DNA from: Myxococcales bacterium
GTDB taxonomy: Bacteria > Myxococcota > Polyangia > HGW-17 > SLPX01
NCBI GenBank assembly: GCA_007131745.1
Contig: SLPX01000161.1
Coordinates: 1 to 12,201, forward strand
Length of the DNA: 12,201 bases
Direction of reading: 5' to 3'
Part shown: piece after piece, positions 5,515 to 12,201 of the stretch
How the letters are laid out: every line of letters begins with the position of its first letter
How positions within the stretch are numbered: the first letter of the stretch is position 1
Made by a program: the position numbers and the translations under genes
Notes under the pieces: model-generated
What the model saw: only the letters and a program-made list of their open reading frames with translations
Database searches by the model: none
Told to the model about the DNA's origin: nothing

Positions 5515-8355
5515 TCAACTGCAGCCGGAAGTCGCGCCGCAGTTTTCGCACTTGTGGCAGGCCCCGTTTCGAACCATCATGAATCCGCATACATGGCATG
5601 CGGGTGCATCGGATTCTCGAAGGAAGCTCTCCATCTCGCTTGCGATTGTTCCACCCGACTCTTCTTTGACTTCGCAACCTGCGGAATTCTCGATTGCAAG
5701 GATTGGAAAACTGAAGGGGCTGATATCTACCGAAGAATCGGATGATTCGTGTCCGTTGGTGGAAACCAGCTTTCTTCCTACAGGGTGTTTTGATGTTTCC
5801 AAGTGCTGGCGCGCAAGCCACCTGAAAATGTAATCCATCAGCGAAGACGCCATCGGTATGTCTTTGTTGTTTGTAAACCCGGAAGGTTCGAATCGGCTGT
5901 GGCTGAATTTATCGCAAAAGAGTTTAAGCGGAACCCCGTGCTGAAGAGCCAGGCTGATGGCAGTTGCAAACGAGTCCATGAGTCCGGAAATGGTGCTTCC
6001 CTCTTTTGCCATCCTGATGAATATTTCACCCGGGGAGCCGTTGTCATAGTAACCCACGGTGAGATAACCTTCATGTCCGGCCACCTCGAATTTGTGAGTG
6101 ATGGAAACGCGGTCTTGGGGGAGTCTTCTCCGCCCCGGCACCGGTGGTTCGATTTCTTCATCGGCCGCAGCGGCTTTTTTCTTTTCTTCTTTTTGCAGCA
6201 TGAGCGGCTGGGTCTGTTTGCAGCCGTCCCTGTAGACGGCAACCGCTTTTAGGCCCATCTCCCACGCCTTCATGTAAACGTCTTCAACATCTTCAACAGT
6301 GACGTCGGCTGGGAGGTTCACTGTTTTTGATATGGCACCCGAAAGGAAGGGCTGAACCGCGGCCATCATTTTTATGTGGCCCATTGGAGATATGAAACGG
6401 CTGCCGTTTCTCGGGCGCATTGCGCAATCAAACACGGGAAGGTCTCGTTCTTCGAGGACATCCGAGCCTTCTATGGTGTCGTGGGATTCTATGTGATCCA
6501 GGATCATGCTCACTTGGGTTTCTGTGTACTCCATGCGCCTCAAAGCCGTGGCCACGGTATTGTTTACCAGCTTGATGGATCCGCCGCCCACAAGTTGTTT
6601 GTATTTGACAAGCGCTATGTCCGGCTCAATTCCGGTTGTGTCGCAATCCATCATGAATCCGATGGTGCCGGTAGGGGCCAACACAGTGACCTGGGCGTTA
6701 CGAAAACCGTTCTTTTTGCCGGTTTCCACGACTTCCGCCCAGACGCTCTTGACCGTGTTCATGAGATCGTACGGAACGACTCCCGCGTCGATTCGGTCAA
6801 TGTATTCGCCGTGTTGCTTCATCACCTGCATGAAGGATTCGGCGTTTTCCGAATATTGCACGAACGGTTTTTTGTGTTCTGCAATTACCGCGCTGTAACG
6901 GTAGGCTTCCCCGGTGAGTAACGCGGTTACTGCCGCTGCGTATGCACGCCCAGGGTCGCTGTCATAGGGCAATCCCCGGCTCATCAAGAGGGCGCCCAGG
7001 TTTGCATAGCCGAGACCCAAAGGCCTGTATGCCTTGGAGTTTTTTTCTATCTCCGGGGTGGGGTACTTGGCGTTGTCTACTATGATTTCCTGGGCCAGGA
7101 TAACGAGATCGATGGCTTTTTTGAAAGCATCGACATCCAGATTGCCTTCTTCGTCCGTGAAGTTCCGGAGATTGAGCGAGGCCAGATTGCATGCGCTGTT
7201 GTCCATGAACATGAACTCGGAACAAGGGTTGGATGCGTTTATCCGCCCGCTCGAAGAGCATGTATTCCATTTGTTGACGGTGTCATCGAATTGCAAACCG
7301 GGATCTCCGCATCCGTGAGCGGACAGAGCTATTTTTCTCCAGAGATCTCTTGCGTTGTGACGATCCATGAGTCTCGATGGATTCGTGACCGCCTTGGTGT
7401 ACCAATGCCGGTCTTCCTTGACCGCCTGCATGAAATCATTACTGATCCTGACCGAATTGTTGGAGTTTTGAAAAAACACCGACGAGTAAGCTTCACCGCC
7501 GAAAGAACCGTCGTAACCTGCTTCTATCAATGCACGCGCTTTTCTTTCCTCTTCCGCCTTGCAAGAAACGAATTCTTCAATATCGGGATGGTCCACGTTC
7601 AGAATTACCATTTTGGCAGCGCGCCTTGTTTTTCCGCCCGATTTGATCACCCCTGCAAACGAATCGTAACCCCGCATGAAAGAAACGGGTCCTGACGCTG
7701 TGCCGCCACCCATCAGTTTTTCTTTCGATGACCGAAGAGACGAAAAATTGGTCCCGGTTCCTGATCCCCATTTGAAAAGCATTCCTTCGGTATGGACGAG
7801 ATTCAGGATCGAATCCATGGTATCGTCCACAGCGTTTATGAAACACGCTGAACATTGAGGCTGGTCGTCGATGCCGACATTGAACCATACGGGGCTGTTA
7901 AAAGATGCTTTTTGATGAACAAGAAGGTGCTTCATCTCCAAGCTGAAATTCTTTGCATCGATCGGCGAGTCGAAGTATCCCTGCTTTTCACCCCACAAAG
8001 TAATGGTGTCGACAACGCGGTCAAAGAGTTGACGGATGCTTTCTTCGCGAGCATGGGTGTCTGTGGGGCCGTGAAAATATTTCTGGGCGACAATATTCGT
8101 GGCGGTTTGCGACCAACTCCTGGGAACCTCGACGCCTTTTTGTTCAAAAACCGGTTTGCCGTCCTGACCGACGATGGATGCAACCCTGCGATCCCATTCG
8201 ACTTCATCATAAGGATGGCGGTCTTCACTGGTGAAGAAAAGATCTATTTTCAAGCCTCCGGGCTGATTTGAAAGATCCGGTCCTTGGTTTCGGTTGTGTT
8301 CACTCGTGTTGTATTCCGTGGAGGTCAGGCTTCGAGGTTGTTGCGTTGTTTCCAT
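5515..8355 (-). CDS. nrdJ: Adenosylcobalamin-dependent (class II) ribonucleoside-diphosphate reductase
   Basis: The 946-residue protein reduces ribonucleotides to deoxyribonucleotides using a cobalamin-generated thiyl radical, without an R2 subunit or oxygen. The barrel carries the active-site signature NPCSEF (C378 as thiyl cysteine, E380). A redox cysteine C389 (NSACNLASLN) lies 11 residues on, and the partner cysteine is in QCSACFIN (probably C171). The segment FMMDCDTTGIEPDIALVKYK is diagnostic of NrdJ. A TSCPD-type domain follows at about 755-840 (GYLTVGYYDNGSPGEIFIRM, EPSGFTNNKDIPMASSLMDY). A C-terminal Cys-rich zinc-ribbon tail (CHVCG...CHKCENCG...C) probably carries the re-reducing cysteines. 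Length and order fit the long NrdJ_Z-type enzymes. The ATG at 8353-8355 is preceded by AGAGAAG on the minus strand. The gene is divergent from ftsE across about 0.8 kb of regulatory DNA and convergent with the S46 gene, 17 nt between stops and no hairpin terminator there. Confidence 0.97.
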   Translation of the reverse strand: METTQQPRSLTSTEYNTSEHNRNQGPDLSNQPGGLKIDLFFTSEDRHPYDEVEWDRRVASIVGQDGKPVFEQKGVEVPRSWSQTATNIVAQKYFHGPTDTHAREESIRQLFDRVVDTITLWGEKQGYFDSPIDAKNFSLEMKHLLVHQKASFNSPVWFNVGIDDQPQCSACFINAVDDTMDSILNLVHTEGMLFKWGSGTGTNFSSLRSSKEKLMGGGTASGPVSFMRGYDSFAGVIKSGGKTRRAAKMVILNVDHPDIEEFVSCKAEEERKARALIEAGYDGSFGGEAYSSVFFQNSNNSVRISNDFMQAVKEDRHWYTKAVTNPSRLMDRHNARDLWRKIALSAHGCGDPGLQFDDTVNKWNTCSSSGRINASNPCSEFMFMDNSACNLASLNLRNFTDEEGNLDVDAFKKAIDLVILAQEIIVDNAKYPTPEIEKNSKAYRPLGLGYANLGALLMSRGLPYDSDPGRAYAAAVTALLTGEAYRYSAVIAEHKKPFVQYSENAESFMQVMKQHGEYIDRIDAGVVPYDLMNTVKSVWAEVVETGKKNGFRNAQVTVLAPTGTIGFMMDCDTTGIEPDIALVKYKQLVGGGSIKLVNNTVATALRRMEYTETQVSMILDHIESHDTIEGSDVLEERDLPVFDCAMRPRNGSRFISPMGHIKMMAAVQPFLSGAISKTVNLPADVTVEDVEDVYMKAWEMGLKAVAVYRDGCKQTQPLMLQKEEKKKAAAADEEIEPPVPGRRRLPQDRVSITHKFEVAGHEGYLTVGYYDNGSPGEIFIRMAKEGSTISGLMDSFATAISLALQHGVPLKLFCDKFSHSRFEPSGFTNNKDIPMASSLMDYIFRWLARQHLETSKHPVGRKLVSTNGHESSDSSVDISPFSFPILAIENSAGCEVKEESGGTIASEMESFLRESDAPACHVCGFMMVRNGACHKCENCGATSGCS

Positions 8356-8398
8356 TATCTTCTCTTAGCTCCCAAAGCATTCAAGTGTTCGTATTGGT

Positions 8399-8485
8399 TG
8401 ACGTTTTGCGTCATGAAAACATGAAACCCTTAAAGAAAATGATGCATTTTGGACAAACCACTACCACTGGACGTTTTGTACGTCC
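8399..8485 (-). promoter_or_regulatory. Three short palindromes in the nrdJ leader
   Basis: Between the predicted nrdJ promoter and its start codon lie three perfect inverted repeats. TGACG-TTTTG-CGTCA is at 8399-8413, AAAATG-ATG-CATTTT at 8436-8450, and GGACGT-TTTGT-ACGTCC at 8469-8485. The outer two share the core GACG...TTTTG/TTTGT...CGTC and could be repeated operators. As RNA they could be small hairpins in a leader of about 170 nt. They do not resemble the NrdR consensus. No cobalamin riboswitch could be recognised here. The palindromes are seen directly; the role is inferred. Confidence 0.4.
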
Positions 8486-8530
8486 CCCCACACAAAAACA
8501 AAAAATGTTTTTCCGTCAGGGTCTTTTTCG

Positions 8531-8559
8531 TTGATAAACCCGCTGGGAAAGGGTGTCAA
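8531..8559 (-). promoter_or_regulatory. Sigma-70-type promoter for nrdJ
   Basis: On the minus strand a perfect -35 hexamer TTGACA (8554-8559) is separated by exactly 17 nt from TATCAA (8531-8536), a 4/6 match to the -10 consensus. Transcription would begin near 8524, giving a leader of about 170 nt before the nrdJ ATG. No better promoter is apparent in the divergent region for this gene. Confidence 0.6.
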
Positions 8560-8566
8560 GTTTTGT

Positions 8567-8613
8567 GCCCCACATCTTGTGGCATGAGATAGCCGAAACA
8601 CTTCATGCTGGGG
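8567..8613. promoter_or_regulatory. Candidate tandem NrdR boxes upstream of nrdJ
   Basis: Two 16-mers lie exactly 31 bp apart, just upstream of the nrdJ -35: GCCCCACATCTTGTGG (8567-8582) and ACACTTCATGCTGGGG (8598-8613). Against the NrdR consensus acaCwAtATaTwGtgt, each matches about 10 of 16 positions; the first keeps all the strongly conserved ones. NrdR boxes characteristically occur in pairs with centres about three helical turns apart near ribonucleotide reductase promoters. The matches are individually weak; spacing and location are the support. Confidence 0.4.
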
Positions 8614-8620
8614 CATTGCA

Positions 8621-8629
8621 TGTGGATAA
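8621..8629 (-). promoter_or_regulatory. Perfect DnaA box
   Basis: TGTGGATAA is the exact reverse complement of TTATCCACA, the consensus DnaA-binding nonamer. It lies about 60 bp upstream of the nrdJ -35. DnaA boxes upstream of nrdAB in E. coli take part in its control, so a regulatory role at nrdJ is plausible. A cluster typical of an origin was not found nearby: only partial matches such as TGTGGGATC at 8633 follow. Confidence 0.45.
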
Positions 8630-9161
8630 ACCTGTGGGATCAAGTGGGAAAGCAAATATAATTCAACGTGTTATCTCGGTGATCAAAAATAGGGCACTGA
8701 TTTCTAAAAAAAAGACCGATCATTCGCTTTTTTGCAAAAGAAATCTTGCATGGTGTGATGTGGGGTGAATATGACAAAAAAGTGCAAAATTCTTTATGCT
8801 GTTGCCATGCGGATTACACGAGGAAGAGTTCGCTGATCCGCCTGTAATGGTTCTTATGTGATGCGAACTCCGCAAATGCCCATTGTATGGTGACTGTATT
8901 ACATCAGGGATTTTGGCCCTTTGTATAAAGGGGTATCAGGGATCTGGTTTCGCAGAAGCTAGTTAAGCAGGAGGTTTTATTGGATCTTTGGCCGGGCAAG
9001 TAATTATTCAAGATAGCAGTTCAATGCATTTGTTGTTTTGCTTACAAAAAGGTTTCGGGTGGTCATGTTTTGCCGGCGTGCGTTTTTTTGCCGTGTTTTG
9101 GTGTCTATGATAACTGTAAAATATGGCCGTTTTCGTTTGGGAGAACGCGGCGGAGGTTTGC
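8630..9161. other. Non-coding part of the nrdJ/ftsE divergent region, with hairpins and a flanked stem-loop
   Basis: No convincing gene is present. Visible structure includes an 8-bp inverted repeat GAGTTCGC (8826-8833) / GCGAACTC (8863-8870), and GCGGAT (8809-8814) / ATCCGC (8836-8841), which interleaves with the first. A further pair is ATTACA (8813-8818) / TGTAAT (8843-8848). A stem-loop CCCTTT-GTAT-AAAGGG (8917-8932) is flanked by two copies of ATCAGGGAT (8903-8911 and 8935-8943), 32 bp apart. The overlapping stems could be alternative folds of an RNA leader, or paired operators. A weak promoter-like pair for ftsE (TTGCAT 8746-8751, TATGAC 8770-8775, 18-nt spacer) was noted but is not strong. 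No known riboswitch, tRNA or small RNA family was recognised. Confidence 0.35.
8980..9003 (+). other. Possible seven-codon leader ORF after a perfect Shine-Dalgarno
   Basis: A perfect AGGAGG (8969-8974) is followed 5 nt later by TTG, and an in-frame reading MDLWPGK ends at TAA (9001-9003). It lies about 160 nt before ftsE. Such a strong ribosome site with no long gene after it could mark a leader peptide or a decayed gene, or could be chance. Evidence is limited to spacing. Confidence 0.15.
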
Positions 9162-9911
9162 ATGATAAAATTTTTCGATGTGTCCAAAAAATACTGTCAA
9201 AGAGTCTGGGCCTTGGCGGATGTCGACCTGGAGGTTCCGGAAGGCGCTAATTTTTTACTCAGGGGCGACTCCGGTTCAGGAAAAACAACGCTTCTAAAAA
9301 TGATATATGCGTTGGAGCAGCCGGATAAGGGGTATGTGATGGTAGCGGGGCGAAACATATTCAAGCTCAGGGAATCCAGCATTCCATATCTCAGGAGGCA
9401 TATAGGTTTTATTTTTCAGGATTTGCGCCTGATGGAAAACCGGACATTGATGGAAAATGTAGGCTATCCTCTTCAACTCAGGGGTGTATGGGGGCAGAAG
9501 GCTAAGAAAAGAGTTGAAAAGGCATGTGAACTGGTCAATCTGGAACGTCGCTTGAGTTGCAGGTGCCGTGATCTTTCAATGGGGGAACGACAACTTTCAG
9601 CGCTTGCCCGTGCGCTTGTAGGAGAACCCGCTCTTTTGTTGGCCGATGAGCCCACGGCTCATCTCGATTCGAATGGAACAAACCACGTGTTGAACTTGTT
9701 GACCCGAATCAACAACAGCGGCACCACGGTTATATTGGCCACGGGAGACAAAGGGGTGGCAGATGGATTCCAGGCTTCACATGTTTGCCGGTTGGAAAAT
9801 GGTCGTCTGCGATCTTTCCTCAGGGAAGAGTCCGAAGAAAGCGGAACGGCTGAATTATGTGGAGAATCCGTGTCGGGTGAAGTTGAGAGGGGAGTATCGC
9901 TGAAGGGTTGA
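9162..9911 (+). CDS. ftsE: Cell-division ABC transporter ATP-binding protein FtsE (atypical)
   Basis: FtsE is the cytoplasmic ATPase of the FtsEX complex, which controls septal peptidoglycan hydrolases through a periplasmic partner. The 249-residue protein has Walker A GDSGSGKTT (35-43), Q-loop Q86 (FIFQD), signature LSMGERQ (138-144), Walker B LLLADEP (158-164) and a D-loop AHLD. Two departures from the family stand out. The signature has Met where LSGGEQQ has Gly, and the H-loop reads ATGD (193-196) where ATHD is normal, so the switch histidine is Gly195. An acidic C-terminal tail of about 30 residues goes beyond the usual length of roughly 220. The start at 9162 follows GGAGG (9152-9156) by 5 nt and gives the family-typical N-terminus MIKFFDVSKKY; the in-frame start at 9123 would add 13 residues. 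It is followed by ftsX after 33 nt. Confidence 0.9.
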   Translation: MIKFFDVSKKYCQRVWALADVDLEVPEGANFLLRGDSGSGKTTLLKMIYALEQPDKGYVMVAGRNIFKLRESSIPYLRRHIGFIFQDLRLMENRTLMENVGYPLQLRGVWGQKAKKRVEKACELVNLERRLSCRCRDLSMGERQLSALARALVGEPALLLADEPTAHLDSNGTNHVLNLLTRINNSGTTVILATGDKGVADGFQASHVCRLENGRLRSFLREESEESGTAELCGESVSGEVERGVSLKG

Positions 9912-9944
9912 TTCGGTATCAGTAAGTCGCAGGAGGTCAGAAAA

Positions 9945-10838
9945 TTGGGAGCAGTGAAGTTTTGCATAAGTGAGGCATGGAAAGCTTTGTCAAGGCGGCC
10001 TGCGGTCACTTTTTTTACTGTGACAACCATTGGATTGTCGCTTTTTCTCGCCGGCGTTGTATGGATGGCCGGCAGCGGACTGGATCGCGTGTCAAAAGGC
10101 TGGGCCAGGGGTGTGGTGGTATCGGTTTACATCAAAGATGGAGCGGAATCAGCGCAGAAGGGAAGATTGGAACGATCATTGAAAGCATTGCCGGGTTTTC
10201 ATCGCCTGGAACATGTGGGTCCGAAAGAGGCATTGAAGCGTCTGGAGAAAAACCTGGGTGGAGATGCCGGGCTGCTGAAAAATGTTGAGGCCGGATGGCT
10301 GCCGGAGTCCTACGAGGTGACTCTAAAGGGTGAACGGGAAGTTCTTGTGGATGCTCAGGAAAAACTTGTTTCCATGGGAAGATCTTTGCCTGCTGTCGAA
10401 GAAGTCCGGACCCTAAGGCGGTGGCACAAGCGGGTGGATAACTTGGCCGGAACGCTCACCGCGTCTGCAACCATTTTGTTGTTTTTGACCTTTATCGTGT
10501 GTGGTTTTGTGATAGCGGGGACGGTTCGCCTGGGTCTCCTTTCCCGGCGGGAAGAATTCGAAACCCGGATGTTGCTGGGAGCTACGAAAAGGTTTGTGGC
10601 TGCGCCGGTGCTTCTGGAGGGAGTGTTTCAAGCCTTTTTGGGATGTTTGCTGGCTTTGGTTCTTTTGTTTCTTCTTCACTCGGTCACAGTGCCGCGAATC
10701 GTGGAAATTTTCGGAGCAGGATGGACCGAGGGATTGGCCGGGTTCCTGCCCTTGTCAAACGTAGCCTTGGCTGTTTGCTTGGCAGGCCTTGTGGGACTTA
10801 TTGGAAGCGGATTGGCGGTTAGTAAGGGGGCGGCATGA
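9945..10838 (+). CDS. ftsX: Cell-division protein FtsX, permease-like subunit
   Basis: This 297-residue protein has the FtsX layout. TM1 lies near 21-42, a periplasmic loop spans about 43-165 (the partner-binding region, containing GWLPESYEVTLKG), and TM2 covers about 172-195. A cytoplasmic coupling stretch RREEFETRMLLGATKRFV (201-218) follows, then TM3 near 222-248 and TM4 near 268-292. FtsX transmits the FtsE ATPase state to a periplasmic hydrolase or hydrolase activator. The start is TTG at 9945, 8 nt after AGGAGG (9931-9936); a GTG at 9954 is in frame but too far from that site. Its stop overlaps the next start in an ATGA junction (10835-10838), implying translational coupling. Confidence 0.92.
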   Translation: MGAVKFCISEAWKALSRRPAVTFFTVTTIGLSLFLAGVVWMAGSGLDRVSKGWARGVVVSVYIKDGAESAQKGRLERSLKALPGFHRLEHVGPKEALKRLEKNLGGDAGLLKNVEAGWLPESYEVTLKGEREVLVDAQEKLVSMGRSLPAVEEVRTLRRWHKRVDNLAGTLTASATILLFLTFIVCGFVIAGTVRLGLLSRREEFETRMLLGATKRFVAAPVLLEGVFQAFLGCLLALVLLFLLHSVTVPRIVEIFGAGWTEGLAGFLPLSNVALAVCLAGLVGLIGSGLAVSKGAA

Positions 10839-12201
10839 AAGGCTCGGCTATGGAACGAGCGTTTTTTTTCGATAACGCAGATCGGGGAAACATTTTTTTC
10901 CATTTTGTAATAGCTTCGTTTGCCTTGGCCGCGGTTTTCCTGGCGCCTGGGAGAGACCTTGACATACAGGCCTATGGAAGATCTCAGCCTCGTCTCGTCA
11001 AGTTTGTTGTGCAAGCGGGTTTTGCCGGACGACTTGGAGATGGGCACAAAGCCGAAGAAGAATCCACTTGCTCCTCGGGATCCACGGTTTCGGGAAGTGT
11101 GAAACGCGTTGAAGAAAGCGGACCTGGTTCAAAAGAGCCGGGAGGAGACAACGGAGAAGAAGGACGCCGGTCTGATGGCCTGTCGATAAACGATGTATTG
11201 TTGAGAAACCAGGATCGGGATGTTTCGGGTGAAGTCAGGCTGGATGACCCCATGGTCGACTACGCACCGCCTGTAATGGTGAAAGAAGATGGAGGATTGG
11301 ATGATTTTCTGAGAACCGAACTGGAGGTGCTCGACAGAATCAGGAGAGCTCACGCAGCGTTGCGGGAGACCACAAGCGAGCTTTGGGCTGCAAGGGGGGT
11401 GAGGCGAAGAGCTTCCGATGCACTGGATGCAGCGGTTTCGCATGTGTCCGCGGAGCAAATGAACATTGAAAGAAGAGAGAATGAATTGTCCGCCAAATAC
11501 CGGGTTTTGTACAAAATAGCTGACGGTTGTCCCGGTGGATCTTTGTTTGCGGGAATCCGAAGAGCCGTGCCCATGGACGGAAGAATTGAACTTGCCGGGG
11601 CGCTTTCCTGGGAGACAAAGCGGTTGAAGAAGGAAAAGGAAAATTTCAGGAAACTGCTGATCAACCAAAAGCGCAAAGAAAAACTCCTGGCAGCGGCGAG
11701 CGAACGGGTATCGATCTTGGACAAGAAGCGGGATGGAATTCAGGCTGTTTTGTCGTTGCTGGACCAGTACATGAGTGATCTGAGGCGGCGCAAAGAACAC
11801 AGAGATCGAAGCCGGGAGACGTGGGATGTTGAAATGCGCCGTTTAAACAGGTCGGTTCAAGACATGGCGAAACTTGTGAACAGGGAAACTCGAAGCTTCC
11901 TTACCTTGAAAGGCAGCCTGCCTCGACCCGTTCCGGGCATGATCCTGAATGATTTCGGTGAAACAAGCGTAGAGGGAACCTCTGTTACCGTAAAACACCG
12001 CGGCGTGGATATCTCGGCCTTGAAAGAATGGAAAGTCAGGGCCACGGCCCGGGGTGTTGTACGATACGCAGGACATGTCGCGGGTCTTCAGAAGGTGGTG
12101 ATTATTGACCACGGGGAGGGCTTTTTGACTGTGACCGGGCGGTTGAAAAAGCTCGATGTCGAAGCCGGGCGGATTGTGGAACAGGGAAGGGCACTGGGCG
12201 A
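10835..12201 (+). CDS. EnvC-like coiled-coil/LytM murein hydrolase or activator (3' end beyond window)
   Basis: The open frame starts at the ATG overlapping the ftsX stop, preceded by AAGGGGG (10824-10830), and runs off the window after 455 codons. It has a signal-anchor-like hydrophobic stretch (20-38), then a low-complexity Gly/Ser/Glu-rich segment (about 66-112). A charged, coiled-coil-prone region spans about 155-350, and an M23/LytM domain begins near 362 (PRPVPGMILNDFGE). This is the architecture of EnvC, which FtsEX uses to activate division amidases. Zinc-ligand residues H388 and D392 (HRGVD) are present, unlike in E. coli EnvC. The position of the catalytic histidine in the usual YAHL motif is R436 (VTGRL). 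The second HxH motif lies past the edge, so enzymatic activity cannot be settled here. Operon position directly after ftsEX supports the assignment. Confidence 0.82.
   Translation, partial: MKGSAMERAFFFDNADRGNIFFHFVIASFALAAVFLAPGRDLDIQAYGRSQPRLVKFVVQAGFAGRLGDGHKAEEESTCSSGSTVSGSVKRVEESGPGSKEPGGDNGEEGRRSDGLSINDVLLRNQDRDVSGEVRLDDPMVDYAPPVMVKEDGGLDDFLRTELEVLDRIRRAHAALRETTSELWAARGVRRRASDALDAAVSHVSAEQMNIERRENELSAKYRVLYKIADGCPGGSLFAGIRRAVPMDGRIELAGALSWETKRLKKEKENFRKLLINQKRKEKLLAAASERVSILDKKRDGIQAVLSLLDQYMSDLRRRKEHRDRSRETWDVEMRRLNRSVQDMAKLVNRETRSFLTLKGSLPRPVPGMILNDFGETSVEGTSVTVKHRGVDISALKEWKVRATARGVVRYAGHVAGLQKVVIIDHGEGFLTVTGRLKKLDVEAGRIVEQGRALG

Noticed and set aside
5803..7318. Several plus-strand open frames of 90-180 codons opposite nrdJ
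   Set aside because: The minus-strand frame is a clear full-length NrdJ with all catalytic motifs, so these are antisense shadows.
8356..8530. Cobalamin riboswitch in the nrdJ leader
   Set aside because: No recognisable B12-box or adenosylcobalamin core could be found; a B12-dependent enzyme also need not be repressed by its cofactor.
8600..8760. Chromosomal replication origin
   Set aside because: Only one exact DnaA box is present, with no box cluster and no dnaA, dnaN, gidA or parAB neighbour.
9075..9122. Sigma-70 promoter directly upstream of ftsE using TATGAT at 9106-9111
   Set aside because: The nearest -35-like hexamer TTGCCG (9088-9093) is only 12 nt away and no extended -10 is present.
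10862..10869. T8 run early in the EnvC-like gene as a programmed slippage site
   Set aside because: The reading frame is continuous and the residues fall in the ordinary N-terminal region; homopolymers of this length occur by chance.

Overview
The window carries six protein-coding genes, the last cut by the right edge, in a genome of roughly balanced base composition. The organism is probably a deltaproteobacterial-grade Gram-negative bacterium (Myxococcota, Bradymonadia or Desulfobacterota-like). This rests on lipoproteins with an acidic, Asp-rich linker and an Ig-like domain, an S46 exopeptidase with a perfect lipobox, a B12-dependent class II ribonucleotide reductase, and an ftsE-ftsX-envC-type division operon. 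No single feature fixes the phylum, so this is an inference.

Layout. Positions 1-358 are non-coding and hold a nested foldback of about 200 nt plus a 17-bp direct repeat. Positions 359-1945 (+) encode a full-scaffold paralogue of bacterial prolyl-tRNA synthetase. Its aminoacylation motifs are badly eroded, but every recognised editing-site residue of the INS (YbaK-like) domain and the anticodon-binding domain are kept. Positions 2107-3123 (+) encode a probable lipoprotein with an Ig-like and an M23/LytM domain. Positions 3221-5497 (+) encode an S46 dipeptidyl-peptidase lipoprotein. Positions 5515-8355 (-) encode the adenosylcobalamin-dependent ribonucleotide reductase NrdJ, converging on the peptidase gene with only 17 nt between stops. 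A 0.8-kb divergent intergenic region (8356-9161) holds a good sigma-70-type promoter for nrdJ, a candidate tandem NrdR-box pair, a perfect DnaA box, three palindromes in the nrdJ leader and further hairpins. Positions 9162 to the end (+) hold ftsE, ftsX and the start of an EnvC-like LytM/coiled-coil gene.

How the genes relate. The ftsE-ftsX-envC-like genes form one translationally linked operon that should couple ATP hydrolysis at the septum to peptidoglycan cleavage. The FtsE here has lost the H-loop histidine and has an altered ABC signature. NrdJ supplies dNTPs, and its upstream region looks wired to dNTP status (NrdR) and perhaps to replication initiation (DnaA). The three genes at the left share orientation but have no obvious functional link.

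The most interesting object is the synthetase-dead, editing-competent-looking ProRS paralogue. It may be a trans-editing factor for mischarged tRNA(Pro), or a regulator built on a synthetase fold.
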